From Kribbella rubisoli (GTDB lineage Bacteria; Actinomycetota; Actinomycetes; Propionibacteriales; Kribbellaceae), in the NCBI RefSeq assembly GCF_004217145.1, contig NZ_SHKR01000011.1, positions 1,922,001 to 1,986,000 on the forward strand: 64,000 nt of DNA. Direction: 5' to 3'. The notes under the pieces were generated by a model that did no database searches, was not told the DNA's origin, and was given only the letters and a program-made list of their open reading frames with translations. Shown here piece by piece: positions 53,488-62,570 of this stretch. A program made the translations under genes and the position numbers. Within the stretch, counting starts at the first letter, position 1; the number at the start of each line of letters is the position of its first letter.

Positions 53488-54839
53488 CCGAGACCGAACT
53501 CAAGCAGCGGCTCAGCGCCGACGTGGACAGCGTCGAGGCCTCGCCCGACCTGCTCGACCGCGCCCGGGCCGGTGGGGCGCGCCGACTCCGGCGCCGCCGT
53601 TTCCTCGCCGCGGGAGCGATCGCCCTGACGTCAGTTGTCGTCGGTGGGGTCGCGATCACCGCGCCGGCGATGTTCGACCATCGTTCCGATCCGCCGGTCG
53701 CGTCCACACCCGGCGAGGGCGACCCGTACGCGTTCCTGATGAACGGTCCGACCCGCGGCGACCTGGCCGGCGACACGACGTACCTGCAGCAGGTGCTCTC
53801 GGCCTGGCGGTCCTCGCACACCAAGTCGATCAACCACGACCGCGGCATCTTCAACCACCTGCAGGGAGACGCGAAGGTCGCCTGGGCCGGCAACACGCCC
53901 GGCGGGCGGGCCGCGATCGTGGTCGAGAACTCCGACCTCCGCAACCACTCGGACGTGCAGCTGTACCACGAGGGTGTCGCGGCGCTGGTCGGGTACGTCG
54001 TCGACGGCAAGGACGGCAAGCCGACCGTTGTCGGCGACGACTACCCGGTTCCAGGTTCGTCCCAGCAGACCGCGTTCGTCGTCGGCAAGGACGACACCAA
54101 GGCACTGGTCGTCCTGCAGATGCCGGGCAAGCAGATCGGCCTCTCGCTGGGTCGCACGTACGCCGAGGACGGTTCCGTCAAGCGCATGTACACCCCGCTG
54201 AAGTTCCGCGATCGGGTGGCGATCGTGAAGCTTCCGGCCGGCCAGAAGGACGAAGACCTGCGGATCAACCGGATGCCGGGCACTGCCTTCTCCTATCTCG
54301 CGGTCCTGTACACCGGACCGACGATGACGGAGACCCCGGACAACCGCCTCTGGTCCGGCTTCGCGCAGGAGGGCGACGGCCTCTGGGCGATGAGCGACGG
54401 CGCGAACAACCTACGGATGAAGGCGAACGAGGTCTTCAACGACGCGATCGGAAAGGTCAGCGACCCGAACGCGAACAGCACCGCCTTCTCGATCTGGACC
54501 GGGTACGGCGTGACCACCGCCGGGACCGCGGTGTACATCGGCGAGCAGGCGCTCGACAACGACCCGACCCACGTGTACGCCGTGCTCAAGCCGAAGACGG
54601 GCAAGCTCCGGATCGTGCACGGCGGCGTGCCCGATGCGTCGGCGGCACTCCCGGTCGCGATCAAACTCCCCGACAGCCAGGGCTGGGCCATCGCCCGCAA
54701 GGACGCACAACTCTCCTACCGGTACGACGGCGGCGCGTGGAGTCCAGCGCGCTCGAACGCGCTTCTGGTACCGGCCGGAACGCATGCCGAGGTCAAGGTG
54801 GAGGCGGGCGGCAGGACGGACGTCGTACCGTTGCCATGA
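53484..54839 (+). CDS. SigE-associated single-pass membrane protein (putative anti-sigma)
   Basis: 451 aa. The first 40 residues are cytoplasmic, with an acidic helix and a basic RRLRRRR stretch, followed by one membrane helix (about 41-62) and a large extracytoplasmic beta-rich domain of about 380 residues. This type-II layout, coupled to a sigma factor, is typical of sensory partners or anti-sigma proteins. No HCC zinc motif is present. The outer domain may sense an envelope or ligand signal; this is inference. Confidence 0.78.
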   Translation: MTETELKQRLSADVDSVEASPDLLDRARAGGARRLRRRRFLAAGAIALTSVVVGGVAITAPAMFDHRSDPPVASTPGEGDPYAFLMNGPTRGDLAGDTTYLQQVLSAWRSSHTKSINHDRGIFNHLQGDAKVAWAGNTPGGRAAIVVENSDLRNHSDVQLYHEGVAALVGYVVDGKDGKPTVVGDDYPVPGSSQQTAFVVGKDDTKALVVLQMPGKQIGLSLGRTYAEDGSVKRMYTPLKFRDRVAIVKLPAGQKDEDLRINRMPGTAFSYLAVLYTGPTMTETPDNRLWSGFAQEGDGLWAMSDGANNLRMKANEVFNDAIGKVSDPNANSTAFSIWTGYGVTTAGTAVYIGEQALDNDPTHVYAVLKPKTGKLRIVHGGVPDASAALPVAIKLPDSQGWAIARKDAQLSYRYDGGAWSPARSNALLVPAGTHAEVKVEAGGRTDVVPLP

Positions 54840-54876
54840 ACCCTTGACACCGGGTTTGGGCCGATCGATGATCGGT

Positions 54877-54954
54877 GTCGCTATACCGGTTTACCTCCTG
54901 TCGCCGCCTGGGCCACCCTCCGGGCGGCGACGGGTGCTTAACCGATATAGCGAC
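54877..54954. repeat. 78-bp imperfect palindrome between SigE unit and EndoH gene
   Basis: Arms of 32 bp (54877-54908 and 54923-54954), ending in GTCGCTATA and its complement TATAGCGAC, matched except about six positions, with a 14-nt loop. The inner GTCGCCGCC/GGCGGCGAC stem is exact. It could be a terminator, a structured leader for the EndoH gene, or a mobile palindrome. Confidence 0.65.
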
Positions 54955-54985
54955 CCGCCCACCTTGATGAGGAGTCGATCAGCTC

Positions 54986-55885
54986 ATGAAGCGAAGGACC
55001 CTGTTGTCAGCCCTGGCCGCCGGCACCGCCGCGGCCGCCACCGGCGCCGCACTGCCCGCCGAGGCCGCGCCCAAGTGCCGCCGCGCGCAGAAGACCGGAC
55101 CGGTCACCGTCGCGTACATCGAGGTCAACGACCACAGCATGCTCAGCGCCGGCAAGTACACGCTGGCGAAAGGCGGTGCGCAGGTGATCGACGTCGCGGC
55201 GATCTTCGCGGCGAACATCAACTACGACGGCTCGAACGCGTACCTGTTCTTCAACGACCAGGTAACGAACGTCCTGAACAACGTCGCCACCCAGGTCCGC
55301 CCGCTGCAGCAGAAGGGCATCAAGGTCCTGCTGTCGGTCCTCGGCAATCACCAAGGCGCCGGCTTCGCGAACTTCCCGAACCAGGCGGCCGCCGACGCGT
55401 TCGCGCAGCAGCTCGCCGACGCAGTCAACCAGTACGGCCTGGACGGCATCGACTTCGACGACGAGTACGCGGAGTACGGCAACAACGGGACCGGTCAGCC
55501 GAACGACTTCTCGTTCGTCTACCTGGTCCAGGCCCTCCGCGCCAAGCTCCCGAACAAGCTGATCACGCTCTACAACATCGGCCCGGCCGCGGATCGCCTG
55601 ACCTACAACGGCCAGACCATCGCCGAGACCTTCAATTACTCGTGGAACCCGTACTACGGCACCTGGGGCGTCCCGAGCGCGCCGAGCGAGAAGTCGCGCG
55701 TCTCCCCCGCCGCGATCTCCTACACCGACACCAGCTCGTCAACCGCCGCGAGCCTGGCCCAGCGAACGGTCAGCGAGGGGTACGGCGTCTTCCTCACGTA
55801 CAACCTGACCGAGGCCGACACGTCGTCGTACATGTCGGCCTTCACCCAGAAGCTGTACGGCAGCGCCACCGTCTACAAGGCGTAG
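54986..55885 (+). CDS. Endo-beta-N-acetylglucosaminidase H-like GH18 enzyme
   Basis: 299 aa. Signal peptide at residues 1-28 (KRRTLLSALAAG, possibly Tat). The GH18 catalytic motif DGIDFDDE appears with Asp153, Asp156, Asp158 and Glu160, as in EndoH, which cuts the chitobiose core of high-mannose N-glycans. Mature size (about 270 aa) matches EndoH. It is secreted and may feed glycans to other glycosidases of the window. A 78-bp palindrome lies upstream; the gene overlaps the convergent phosphatase gene by 13 bp. Confidence 0.93.
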   Translation: MKRRTLLSALAAGTAAAATGAALPAEAAPKCRRAQKTGPVTVAYIEVNDHSMLSAGKYTLAKGGAQVIDVAAIFAANINYDGSNAYLFFNDQVTNVLNNVATQVRPLQQKGIKVLLSVLGNHQGAGFANFPNQAAADAFAQQLADAVNQYGLDGIDFDDEYAEYGNNGTGQPNDFSFVYLVQALRAKLPNKLITLYNIGPAADRLTYNGQTIAETFNYSWNPYYGTWGVPSAPSEKSRVSPAAISYTDTSSSTAASLAQRTVSEGYGVFLTYNLTEADTSSYMSAFTQKLYGSATVYKA

Positions 55886-56391
55886 GTCCAGCCGGGCCGC
55901 CATTCGAACGGCGACTCGATCAGGTCCTCGATCGGTTTCCCACTCCCCAGCAGGTGGTCCAACGCCCACCGGTTGGCGGAGTGGGCGACCACGAGGACGG
56001 TCGCATCGGCGTACCAGCGCTTGACGTCGGCGAGGAACGATCGGGTCAACTCGACGACGTCCGCGTAGCTCTGACCGCCGGGGAACGGAGTGTGGGCGCG
56101 GTCGACCCGCGGTTCCAGTTCGCCCACCGGAGCCCCGTTGAGCTCGCCGTAGTTGCACTCGCGGAGTCGCCAGTCCACGAAATGCGGCACGGTCAGCCCG
56201 GACAGCTCGACCGTGTTCACCGCCCGGCGCAGGTCCGAGCTGAACACCACGTCGACGTCGGGCCACCGCAGCCCGAGCTCGCGCGACTCCCCACGCCCTC
56301 GCTCGGACAACTCACCGGGCAGCCACCCGGTAGCGATCCCTCGTTCGTTGTCGACGGTGGTCGAGTGGGTCTCGTATATCAGCCTGGTCAC
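55873..56391 (-). CDS. Histidine phosphatase family protein (RHG motif altered)
   Basis: 172 aa. The family's RHG motif is replaced by ETHSTTVDNERG: the phospho-acceptor His is kept and the preceding Arg is lost. The second His region reads VVAHSANRWALDHLLG. ELSERG, FSSDLRRAVNT and LRECNYGELNG are typical of the branch. It probably acts on a small phosphate ester; the loss of Arg is a subfamily feature, not a clear inactivation. GTG start at 56391; divergent from acyl-CoA dehydrogenase. Confidence 0.88.
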   Translation of the reverse strand: MTRLIYETHSTTVDNERGIATGWLPGELSERGRGESRELGLRWPDVDVVFSSDLRRAVNTVELSGLTVPHFVDWRLRECNYGELNGAPVGELEPRVDRAHTPFPGGQSYADVVELTRSFLADVKRWYADATVLVVAHSANRWALDHLLGSGKPIEDLIESPFEWRPGWTYAL

Positions 56392-56410
56392 AGGTCACAG
56401 CTAACCCTCT

Positions 56411-56455
56411 TTGTCTTCATTACCGGCGGGTATATACTCAAGTTACTCGTGAGTA
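56411..56455 (+). promoter_or_regulatory. Promoter and operator of the acyl-CoA dehydrogenase gene
   Basis: TTGTCT (-35, 56411) and TATACT (-10, 56433-56438) at 16-bp spacing. The palindrome TACTCGTGAGTA (56444-56455) covers the start-point region. It resembles TetR-family fatty-acid regulator sites. Shared ACT-N3-GAGTA with 27454-27464. Confidence 0.6.
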
Positions 56456-56474
56456 CAACGCTTAGGGGAACTCT

Positions 56475-58343
56475 GTGAGCCACTACAAGTCGAATCTGCG
56501 GGACATCGAGTTCAACTTGCTCGAGGTATTGGGCCGCGGCGACGTCCTCGGTCAGGGCCCGTACGCCGACATGGACGTCGACACCGCCCGTGAGGTGCTC
56601 GCGGAGGTCGACCGGCTGGCCAAGCACGAGCTGGCCGAGTCGTTCGCGGAGGCCGACCGGAACCCGCCGGTCTTCGACCCGGAGACGCACGAGGTCCGGA
56701 TGCCCGAAGCGTTCAAGAAGAGCTACCACGCCTACATGGACGCCGAGTGGTTCAAGCTTGAGCTGCCCGCAGAGCTCGGTGGCCAGCCGACGCCGCCGTC
56801 GCTGCGCTGGGCTGCGGCCGAGCTGGTGCTCGGCGCCAACCCGCCGGTGCACATGTACGCCGCGGGCCCGAACTTCGCGCACGTGCTCTGGCGCAACGGC
56901 ACCGAGCGGGACCAGAAGATCGCGCACCACATCATCGAGCGCGGCTGGGGCGCCACCATGGTGCTGACCGAGCCGGACGCCGGTTCCGACGTGGGCGCCG
57001 GGCGCACGAAGGCCACGCTGCAGGAGGACGGCAGCTGGCACATCGAGGGCGTCAAGCGGTTCATCACGTCGGGCGAGCACGACATGACCGAGAACATCGT
57101 CCACCTGGTCCTCGCGCGACCGCAGGGCGTCGAGGGCGTCGGCGGTCCGGGGACGAAGGGCCTGAGTCTGTTCGTGGTCCCGAAGTACGACTTCGACCTC
57201 GAGACCGGCGAGCTGACCGGTGAGCGCAACGGCGCCTTCGTCACGAACGTCGAGAAGAAGATGGGCATCAAGGTCTCCACGACCTGCGAGATCACCTTCG
57301 GCGACAGTAACAACGGAGGGCCCGCGAAGGGCTGGCTGCTCGGCGAGGTGCACGACGGTATCGCACAGATGTTCCAGGTGATCGAGTACGCACGGATGAT
57401 GGTCGGCACGAAGGCGATAGCCACGCTGTCCACCGGCTACCTGAACGCGCTCGAGTACGCCAAGGAGCGGGTGCAGGGCGCGGATCTGACGCAGCCGGCC
57501 AAGGACGCGCCGCGGGTCACGATCACCCACCACCCCGACGTACGGCGGTCGCTGCTGACGCAGAAGGCGTATGCCGAGGCGCTGCGGGCGCTGGTGCTGT
57601 TCACGGCGACGTACCAGGACCGGGCCGAGCAGGCGCGGTACGCCGGTGAGCACGACGACCTCGCCGAGCGGGTCAACGACCTGCTGCTGCCGCTGGTGAA
57701 GGGCTACGGCTCGGAGAAGTCGTGGACGCTGCTCGGCACCGAGTCGCTGCAGACGTTCGGCGGGTCCGGCTTCCTGCAGGACTACCCGATCGAGCAGTAT
57801 GTGCGGGACGCGAAGATCGACACGCTCTACGAGGGCACGACGGCCATCCAGGGCCAGGACCTGTTCTTCCGCAAGATCATCAAGGACCAGGGCAAGGCGC
57901 TCGGTCACCTGGCCGAGCAGGTGCAGGCGTTCGTCGCTTCCGAGGCGGGCAACGGCCGACTGAAGGAGGAGCGCGGACTGCTCGCCAAGGGTCTCGAAGA
58001 CACCCAGAAGATCCTGGGCATCATGGGGCAGGCCCTGATGGCCAGCAACCCGCAGGCGGAGAACGGCGACCAGCGCAACATCTACAAGGTCGGACTGAAC
58101 ACCTCACGGCTGCTGTTCGTCCTCGGCGACGTGGTCTGCTCATGGCTGATGCTCCGCCAGGCGGAGGTCGCGCTGGAGCGGCTGGGCGGCGAGCTTTCCC
58201 CGGCTGACCAGGACTTTTACACCGGCAAGGTCGCGGCGGCCCAGTGGTTCGTCCGCAGCACGATGCCGTCGGTGCGGGCCGAGCGGATCAAGGCCGAGCT
58301 CACCGACCTCGACGTGATGGACCTCCCGGAGTCCGCCTTCTAA
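56475..58343 (+). CDS. Long acyl-CoA dehydrogenase (FadE5-like)
   Basis: 622 aa, longer than ordinary acyl-CoA dehydrogenases (about 380) and matching the FadE5-type with extra N- and C-terminal helices. The FAD/acyl segment reads [17 protein letters not shown], and the catalytic base is Glu (about 452) in [13 protein letters not shown]. It introduces the 2,3-double bond in acyl-CoAs and passes electrons to ETF, then to a protein like EtfD at 27487. GTG 56475 follows AGGGGAA. Confidence 0.95.
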   Translation: MSHYKSNLRDIEFNLLEVLGRGDVLGQGPYADMDVDTAREVLAEVDRLAKHELAESFAEADRNPPVFDPETHEVRMPEAFKKSYHAYMDAEWFKLELPAELGGQPTPPSLRWAAAELVLGANPPVHMYAAGPNFAHVLWRNGTERDQKIAHHIIERGWGATMVLTEPDAGSDVGAGRTKATLQEDGSWHIEGVKRFITSGEHDMTENIVHLVLARPQGVEGVGGPGTKGLSLFVVPKYDFDLETGELTGERNGAFVTNVEKKMGIKVSTTCEITFGDSNNGGPAKGWLLGEVHDGIAQMFQVIEYARMMVGTKAIATLSTGYLNALEYAKERVQGADLTQPAKDAPRVTITHHPDVRRSLLTQKAYAEALRALVLFTATYQDRAEQARYAGEHDDLAERVNDLLLPLVKGYGSEKSWTLLGTESLQTFGGSGFLQDYPIEQYVRDAKIDTLYEGTTAIQGQDLFFRKIIKDQGKALGHLAEQVQAFVASEAGNGRLKEERGLLAKGLEDTQKILGIMGQALMASNPQAENGDQRNIYKVGLNTSRLLFVLGDVVCSWLMLRQAEVALERLGGELSPADQDFYTGKVAAAQWFVRSTMPSVRAERIKAELTDLDVMDLPESAF

Positions 58344-58349
58344 CAGCTC

Positions 58350-58383
58350 CTCCGGCTCGGGTGCTTGCGCGGTCGAGCCGGAG
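58350..58383 (+). terminator. Hairpin after the acyl-CoA dehydrogenase gene
   Basis: 10-bp arms CTCCGGCTCG / CGAGCCGGAG with a 14-nt loop, 7 bp after the stop. Confidence 0.65.
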
Positions 58384-58395
58384 GGTTCCAACACT

Positions 58396-58439
58396 CGGGG
58401 CAGATTGATCTGCCCCGGGATGCCCCGCGATCTGCCCTG
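58396..58439 (+). repeat. Dispersed 44-bp palindrome-containing element, copy 2
   Basis: Contains the perfect inverted repeat CGGGGCAGAT / ATCTGCCCCG and the tail TGCCCCG...GATCTG. It matches the element at 3459-3502 (opposite strand) at 41 of 44 positions. It lies downstream of a terminator and upstream of the three-gene membrane cluster. Confidence 0.75.
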
Positions 58440-58600
58440 TTGTTAAGCGGGGGGTTGTAGCAACGTTTCTGCCCTGCAACATCGTGACCCTGGCTTGGCT
58501 TCCCCTGTCCAGGCCAGGGTCGCGTCTACTCAGGAACCAACCGAGGCGATGCGGCGTCCGTGTGAGTGTGTCCAAGTCGGGTCGTCGTAGGCTGTCGGGG

Positions 58601-59818
58601 ATGTCCGCCCGACTATTCGCTGCCGTGGTCGCAGCCTTGGCGTTCCTGCCTGCCCTCCCCGCGCAGGCCGACACCCCGGAGCTGCCCGACCGCATCGCTG
58701 CCGCCTGGCGGACCGATCACGTCTCCGTGGACGAACGCCTGCGGGCGACGATGCCGGCGTCCGAGCTGGCCCGGATCCGTACTGCGATCCGCACCGCCGG
58801 CCTGCCGGTCTACGTCGCGCTCGTGCCGCAGTCGCCGTACCTCCGGGCGAGCGGCTACGACCTTCCGACGTTGCTGCACGCAAGGATCGGCGAGCCCGGG
58901 GTCTACATCGTCGCGGTTGTCTACGACAACTACTGGTCGGACCAGGCGGAGCTGTTCCGGCCGGCCGGGTTGCGTGGCAGGGACCTCTCCAGTGTCCGGG
59001 CCGACGACAAGCAGGACTCCGAGGTCGTCGACGAGCGTCCGGCCCCGCAGATCGTCCGGACGATCCAGCAGGCCTCCACGGCGTACGACGGTCGTCCGCT
59101 GCCGCAGGTCCCGGCCGCCGATCTGGAGCCGCAGCGCAGCGAGGGTGGGCTGTCGGTGACCGACAAGGAGGATCGGTCGGCGTACGTCGGGCTGGGCGTT
59201 GGTGCGGTGCTGGGGTTCGCACTGGTTCTGTTCCTCGGACTTCGGCGCCGACGGCCGGCCAAGCGGGTGAGGCGGGAGCATGGCGGCGACAGCCCGCCGA
59301 CCGAGGCGTGGGACGTGGAGCTCAAGGCGGACGACAAGATCAAGCAGGCTGAGCGGGCACTCGCGCGGCTCGACAAGCGCAACAACAAGTCGACGAAGCA
59401 GCTCGACCAGCGCGATGACGCGTACCGCCGGCTGGATGCGGCGCGCACGCTGCGGGCGGATCAGCCGGAAGACCTGCTCGCGGCCGCCGGTGCGCTCGTC
59501 CTCGCGCGGCAGGCCGAGCGCGTCGCCTCGGGAGCGGAGCTGCAGCCGCCGTGCTTCTTCAACCCGACGCACAACCCCGGAACGAGCACAGTCGACTGGG
59601 AGGACGAGGTCGAAGTACCCGCGTGCCAGTCGTGCGTGAGCGTGATCCGGCGCGGCCGGACGCCGATCGGTTTGCGGGTCTGGAGCAAGTCCGGGCTGCT
59701 CGGTCACGACCGCAAGCAGGTTCCGTACTGGACACTCGATCCGGAGGACAACCCGATGGTCGCGACCGGCTTCGGTGGGCTGTCCGACGACCTGCCCGAA
59801 CGGATCGCGGTCCGATGA
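58601..59818 (+). CDS. Membrane protein A of a three-gene paralogous cluster
   Basis: 405 aa. Signal peptide (1-23), an extracytoplasmic domain (25-190) whose beta-alpha-beta pattern (LPVYVALVP; LLHARIGEPGVYIVAVVY) recalls TPM-type domains, and one membrane helix (196-214). A charged helical cytoplasmic part follows (240-300), then a C-terminal module with Cys318, NP321-322, His324, Cys342 and Cys345, arranged like a zinc ribbon. ATG 58601 follows TCGGGG. It is coupled by ATGA to the next gene. No described family is recognised. See also its 405-aa paralog at 60456. Confidence 0.75.
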   Translation: MSARLFAAVVAALAFLPALPAQADTPELPDRIAAAWRTDHVSVDERLRATMPASELARIRTAIRTAGLPVYVALVPQSPYLRASGYDLPTLLHARIGEPGVYIVAVVYDNYWSDQAELFRPAGLRGRDLSSVRADDKQDSEVVDERPAPQIVRTIQQASTAYDGRPLPQVPAADLEPQRSEGGLSVTDKEDRSAYVGLGVGAVLGFALVLFLGLRRRRPAKRVRREHGGDSPPTEAWDVELKADDKIKQAERALARLDKRNNKSTKQLDQRDDAYRRLDAARTLRADQPEDLLAAAGALVLARQAERVASGAELQPPCFFNPTHNPGTSTVDWEDEVEVPACQSCVSVIRRGRTPIGLRVWSKSGLLGHDRKQVPYWTLDPEDNPMVATGFGGLSDDLPERIAVR

Positions 59819-60459
59819 GGCGCCTCATTCTGTTGCTGCTGGCAACAGCCTTCGCCTTGACCGGGACAGCCTGGGCGGCCACGCCTGCCGATCCGCGGAT
59901 CGCCGCAGCCACTGCCGCCTGGGCGAAGCAGGGGCTGTACGTCGACCCGGACTTCACCTCGATTGCCGATGGCAACGAGATGTTGCGGGTGATCTCAGCG
60001 GCGAAGATGCCCGTCTTCGTTGCCGTCGTACCGACCGGAGACTGGTTCCCGGAGAAGGGCGACGCGGATCTCCTCGCCGGCCGACTGGCCACGGCGAACG
60101 GTAAGCCGGGTGTGTACGTCGTGATGGACGGCGACATGACGTACGGCGTGGCGCACGAGCTCGCGGCGTACGCGCCGGACAGCACCTGGCGGGACAAGGA
60201 CGAGACCTTGAGCGCGCAGCTCTCGAAGTACCTCGACAATGTCGAGCTGAACGCTCGCTACTCGCCCGAGCCGGCCCGGACCGAACCGGTGCCGACGGAG
60301 CCGGAGCCTTCGTACCCGGAGGAGAAGTTCACCGTCGGCAAGGCGATCGGGAACGGACTCGGGGGTGGCGTGCTCGGGATGATCGGTGGCGGGATCCTCG
60401 CCGGAATCGTGTTGATCGTGGCGGCGATCGCCGCCAGACGTCGGAAGGGAAGCGCGTGA
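59815..60459 (+). CDS. Membrane protein B of the cluster (lacks cytoplasmic module)
   Basis: 214 aa. Signal peptide (1-21), the same type of extracytoplasmic domain as its neighbours (MPVFVAVVPTGDWF; GKPGVYVVMDGDM), a Pro/Glu-rich linker (150-170) and one C-terminal Gly-rich membrane helix (about 184-207) ending in RRRKGSA. The cytoplasmic helical and Cys module of A and C is absent. Overlaps of 4 bp on both sides bind the three genes into one unit. Confidence 0.75.
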   Translation: MRRLILLLLATAFALTGTAWAATPADPRIAAATAAWAKQGLYVDPDFTSIADGNEMLRVISAAKMPVFVAVVPTGDWFPEKGDADLLAGRLATANGKPGVYVVMDGDMTYGVAHELAAYAPDSTWRDKDETLSAQLSKYLDNVELNARYSPEPARTEPVPTEPEPSYPEEKFTVGKAIGNGLGGGVLGMIGGGILAGIVLIVAAIAARRRKGSA

Positions 60460-61673
60460 AGGGCCTGTTGAGCTGCCTGGCGGCTTTGGTGTTGCTGGTC
60501 GCGGTCCCCGCCGAGGCCAGCGCGGATGCGGCGCAGACGCCGGCGGAACGGGCTCGGGAGATCGCGACGGCGCTGACGAAGGATCCGCTGTACATCGACC
60601 CGGCGTACGCTTCGGCGCTGCCGGAGAAGCTGCGGGCCGACGTACGGACGAAGGCCAAGGCGGTCGGGTACCCGATCTACACGATCATCCTGCCGCTGAC
60701 GCCGAGCGACGAATTCCAGGGCGAGGAGAGCACGGTGCTCACCCTGGTGGAGGACGCGCTGCGCAAGCCGGGGTTGTACGTCGTGGTCGACGGCGGGGAT
60801 CGCTTCCCGTGGTACGAGGCCCGCGACGTACCGCAGGTCAGCGAGGACAAGCTGCAGGCGGCGCGCGAACGTGCGCTGGACGACGAGGGGTACGACGCGG
60901 GGCCGACCGAGGTGCTGGCCCGGATGTATGAGCTGCTGGCTGCGCCGGGGATCCCTTCGACGACGCCTCACGCGACCTCGCCGAGCTCACCCTCCGAGGA
61001 CTCGGACTCAGACTCCGGTGGGCATGGTTGGGTCGTTGCGCTGTCGATCGTCGGCGGCCTGGTCGTGCTGGTCCTGCTCGGTTTGGTGATCGGGCTGCGG
61101 CGGCGCTCCCCTCAGCGGGAGAAGGCCTTCCGTATCCCGCCGCATGTCGCCGCAACCGTCGCGGCCGAGCGGCGTCGGCGACTCGAACGGGACACGACGG
61201 CCGAGCTGACCACGCTCGGCACGAAGCTGGCCGCACTGCCCACGACCGACGGGCCGGGTCTGGCGCACCAACAGGCTGCGCTCGACGATCACGCGGCGGC
61301 GGGGAAGGTCCTCGACTCCTCCACGTCGCTGGTGGATCTGGTCGGGGCGATGGTGCTCCTGGACAAGGCTCGCCGGGAGTACGACGTCGCAGTGACGGGC
61401 CGCGCGGACGCCGTACCGGATCTGTGCGCCTTCAACCCGCTGCACGGCCGGTCGGCCGGCAAACCCACCCAGGTGGAAGCCGACGGCACCACGCTCACCC
61501 TCCCCCTCTGCGCCGCCTGCCGCCGAGCCCTCAAACGCGGCACCGCCCCCTCCTCCCTCCCCGGCGAGAACGGCCCCTACTGGTACGACAACACCCTCTG
61601 GGCCCGAACCTTCTACGGCACCACCGGCGACGACCTGGCCGAGTCTGTCTCGCGAGGCGAGCTCCACCGCTGA
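60456..61673 (+). CDS. Membrane protein C of the cluster, full-length paralog of A
   Basis: 405 aa, exactly the length of A. Signal peptide (1-22), extracytoplasmic domain (YPIYTIILPL; ALRKPGLYVVVDGGD), a Ser/Asp linker, a membrane helix (193-213), a helical cytoplasmic part, then Cys324, NP327-328, His330, Cys352 and Cys355. It shares C-x2-NP-x-H...C-x2-C, then PYW and G-x2-DDL, with A. GTG 60456 overlaps the previous stop. The gene ends one base before the convergent DUF4097 gene. Function unknown. Confidence 0.75.
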   Translation: MKGLLSCLAALVLLVAVPAEASADAAQTPAERAREIATALTKDPLYIDPAYASALPEKLRADVRTKAKAVGYPIYTIILPLTPSDEFQGEESTVLTLVEDALRKPGLYVVVDGGDRFPWYEARDVPQVSEDKLQAARERALDDEGYDAGPTEVLARMYELLAAPGIPSTTPHATSPSSPSEDSDSDSGGHGWVVALSIVGGLVVLVLLGLVIGLRRRSPQREKAFRIPPHVAATVAAERRRRLERDTTAELTTLGTKLAALPTTDGPGLAHQQAALDDHAAAGKVLDSSTSLVDLVGAMVLLDKARREYDVAVTGRADAVPDLCAFNPLHGRSAGKPTQVEADGTTLTLPLCAACRRALKRGTAPSSLPGENGPYWYDNTLWARTFYGTTGDDLAESVSRGELHR

Positions 61674-62444
61674 TTACCGCGCGTGGAGTTCGATGTCGCC
61701 TGAGGTTGTTGTGGCGGTGAGGTTGTGGGAGGCGTCGGTGGAGTTGCCGAGCGAGTTCTCGACATCGCCGGTGCGGGACTCCGTGGAGACCTTGTAGTCA
61801 CCGCCGGGCGCGGTGATCTCGATGTCGCCGCTCGTCCCCTTCGCGTGCACATCGTTGGCCTCGGCGAGCTGGAGTTCCATGTCGCCGGACGAGGTCTCGA
61901 CGTTGACCGGGCCGCCCTTCAGGCCCGCGGCCTCGATGTCGCCCGAGTTCGCCTTCACGTCCAGCTTGCCGGTGAGGTCGCTGACCGACACGTCGCCGGA
62001 CGTGACGTCCAGGTTCACATCTCCGTCGATCTCGCGGAGTTCGACCTGGCCGGAACGGGACTTGGCGTCGACGCCGGCGACTCCGGTCAGCTCGAGGTCG
62101 CCGCTGCCGTTCTCCCCGGTGACCTTCGTCCCACGCGGGACGGTGACCTCGAAGTCGGCGCTGCACTGCCAGCCGCAGTCACCGTCGAGTTTGAGTACGC
62201 CGTCCTTCACGGAGTACGCGTCGCCGTGCTTGAAGAACCAGTACTTGCGCTTCTCCTGGACGGTGGTCGTGTCGTCGTCGGACACCTTGATCGTGATGTC
62301 GGAGTGATCGGCGGCCAGCTGCACCGTGGTGATCTTGTCGTCGACCTTGTGCGTGTCGTCGGAGTCCTTGCCCCCGAACTGCCAGAACGCCAGCCCGGCC
62401 GCCGCTACCAGCAGGATCACGCCGAGCTGCTTGTTCTCCGCCAT
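61674..62444 (-). CDS. Membrane-anchored DUF4097-type beta-repeat protein
   Basis: 256 aa. One N-terminal membrane helix (about 7-26, GVILLVAAAGLAFWQFGG), then an extracytoplasmic beta-helix with repeating SGD rungs (ENGSGDLELTGVAGV, VTSGDVSVSDL, ANSGDIEAAGL, TSSGDMELQL). Paralog of the cytoplasmic protein at 40104. ATG 62444 follows AAGAGG; an upstream in-frame start adds nothing recognisable. It is convergent and abutting with the membrane cluster. Function unknown. Confidence 0.85.
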   Translation of the reverse strand: MAENKQLGVILLVAAAGLAFWQFGGKDSDDTHKVDDKITTVQLAADHSDITIKVSDDDTTTVQEKRKYWFFKHGDAYSVKDGVLKLDGDCGWQCSADFEVTVPRGTKVTGENGSGDLELTGVAGVDAKSRSGQVELREIDGDVNLDVTSGDVSVSDLTGKLDVKANSGDIEAAGLKGGPVNVETSSGDMELQLAEANDVHAKGTSGDIEITAPGGDYKVSTESRTGDVENSLGNSTDASHNLTATTTSGDIELHAR

Positions 62445-62570
62445 CGTCCGCCTCTTCTCGAGCCCACCCACGTTGTCGCATCGACAGTAGGTGGCGAGGC
62501 GTGCTCACTGGATCAGGCAGATCCCCCGAGCTGTCCCTGAGCGTGCCTCAGGGATGATCGGGAACCCCGC

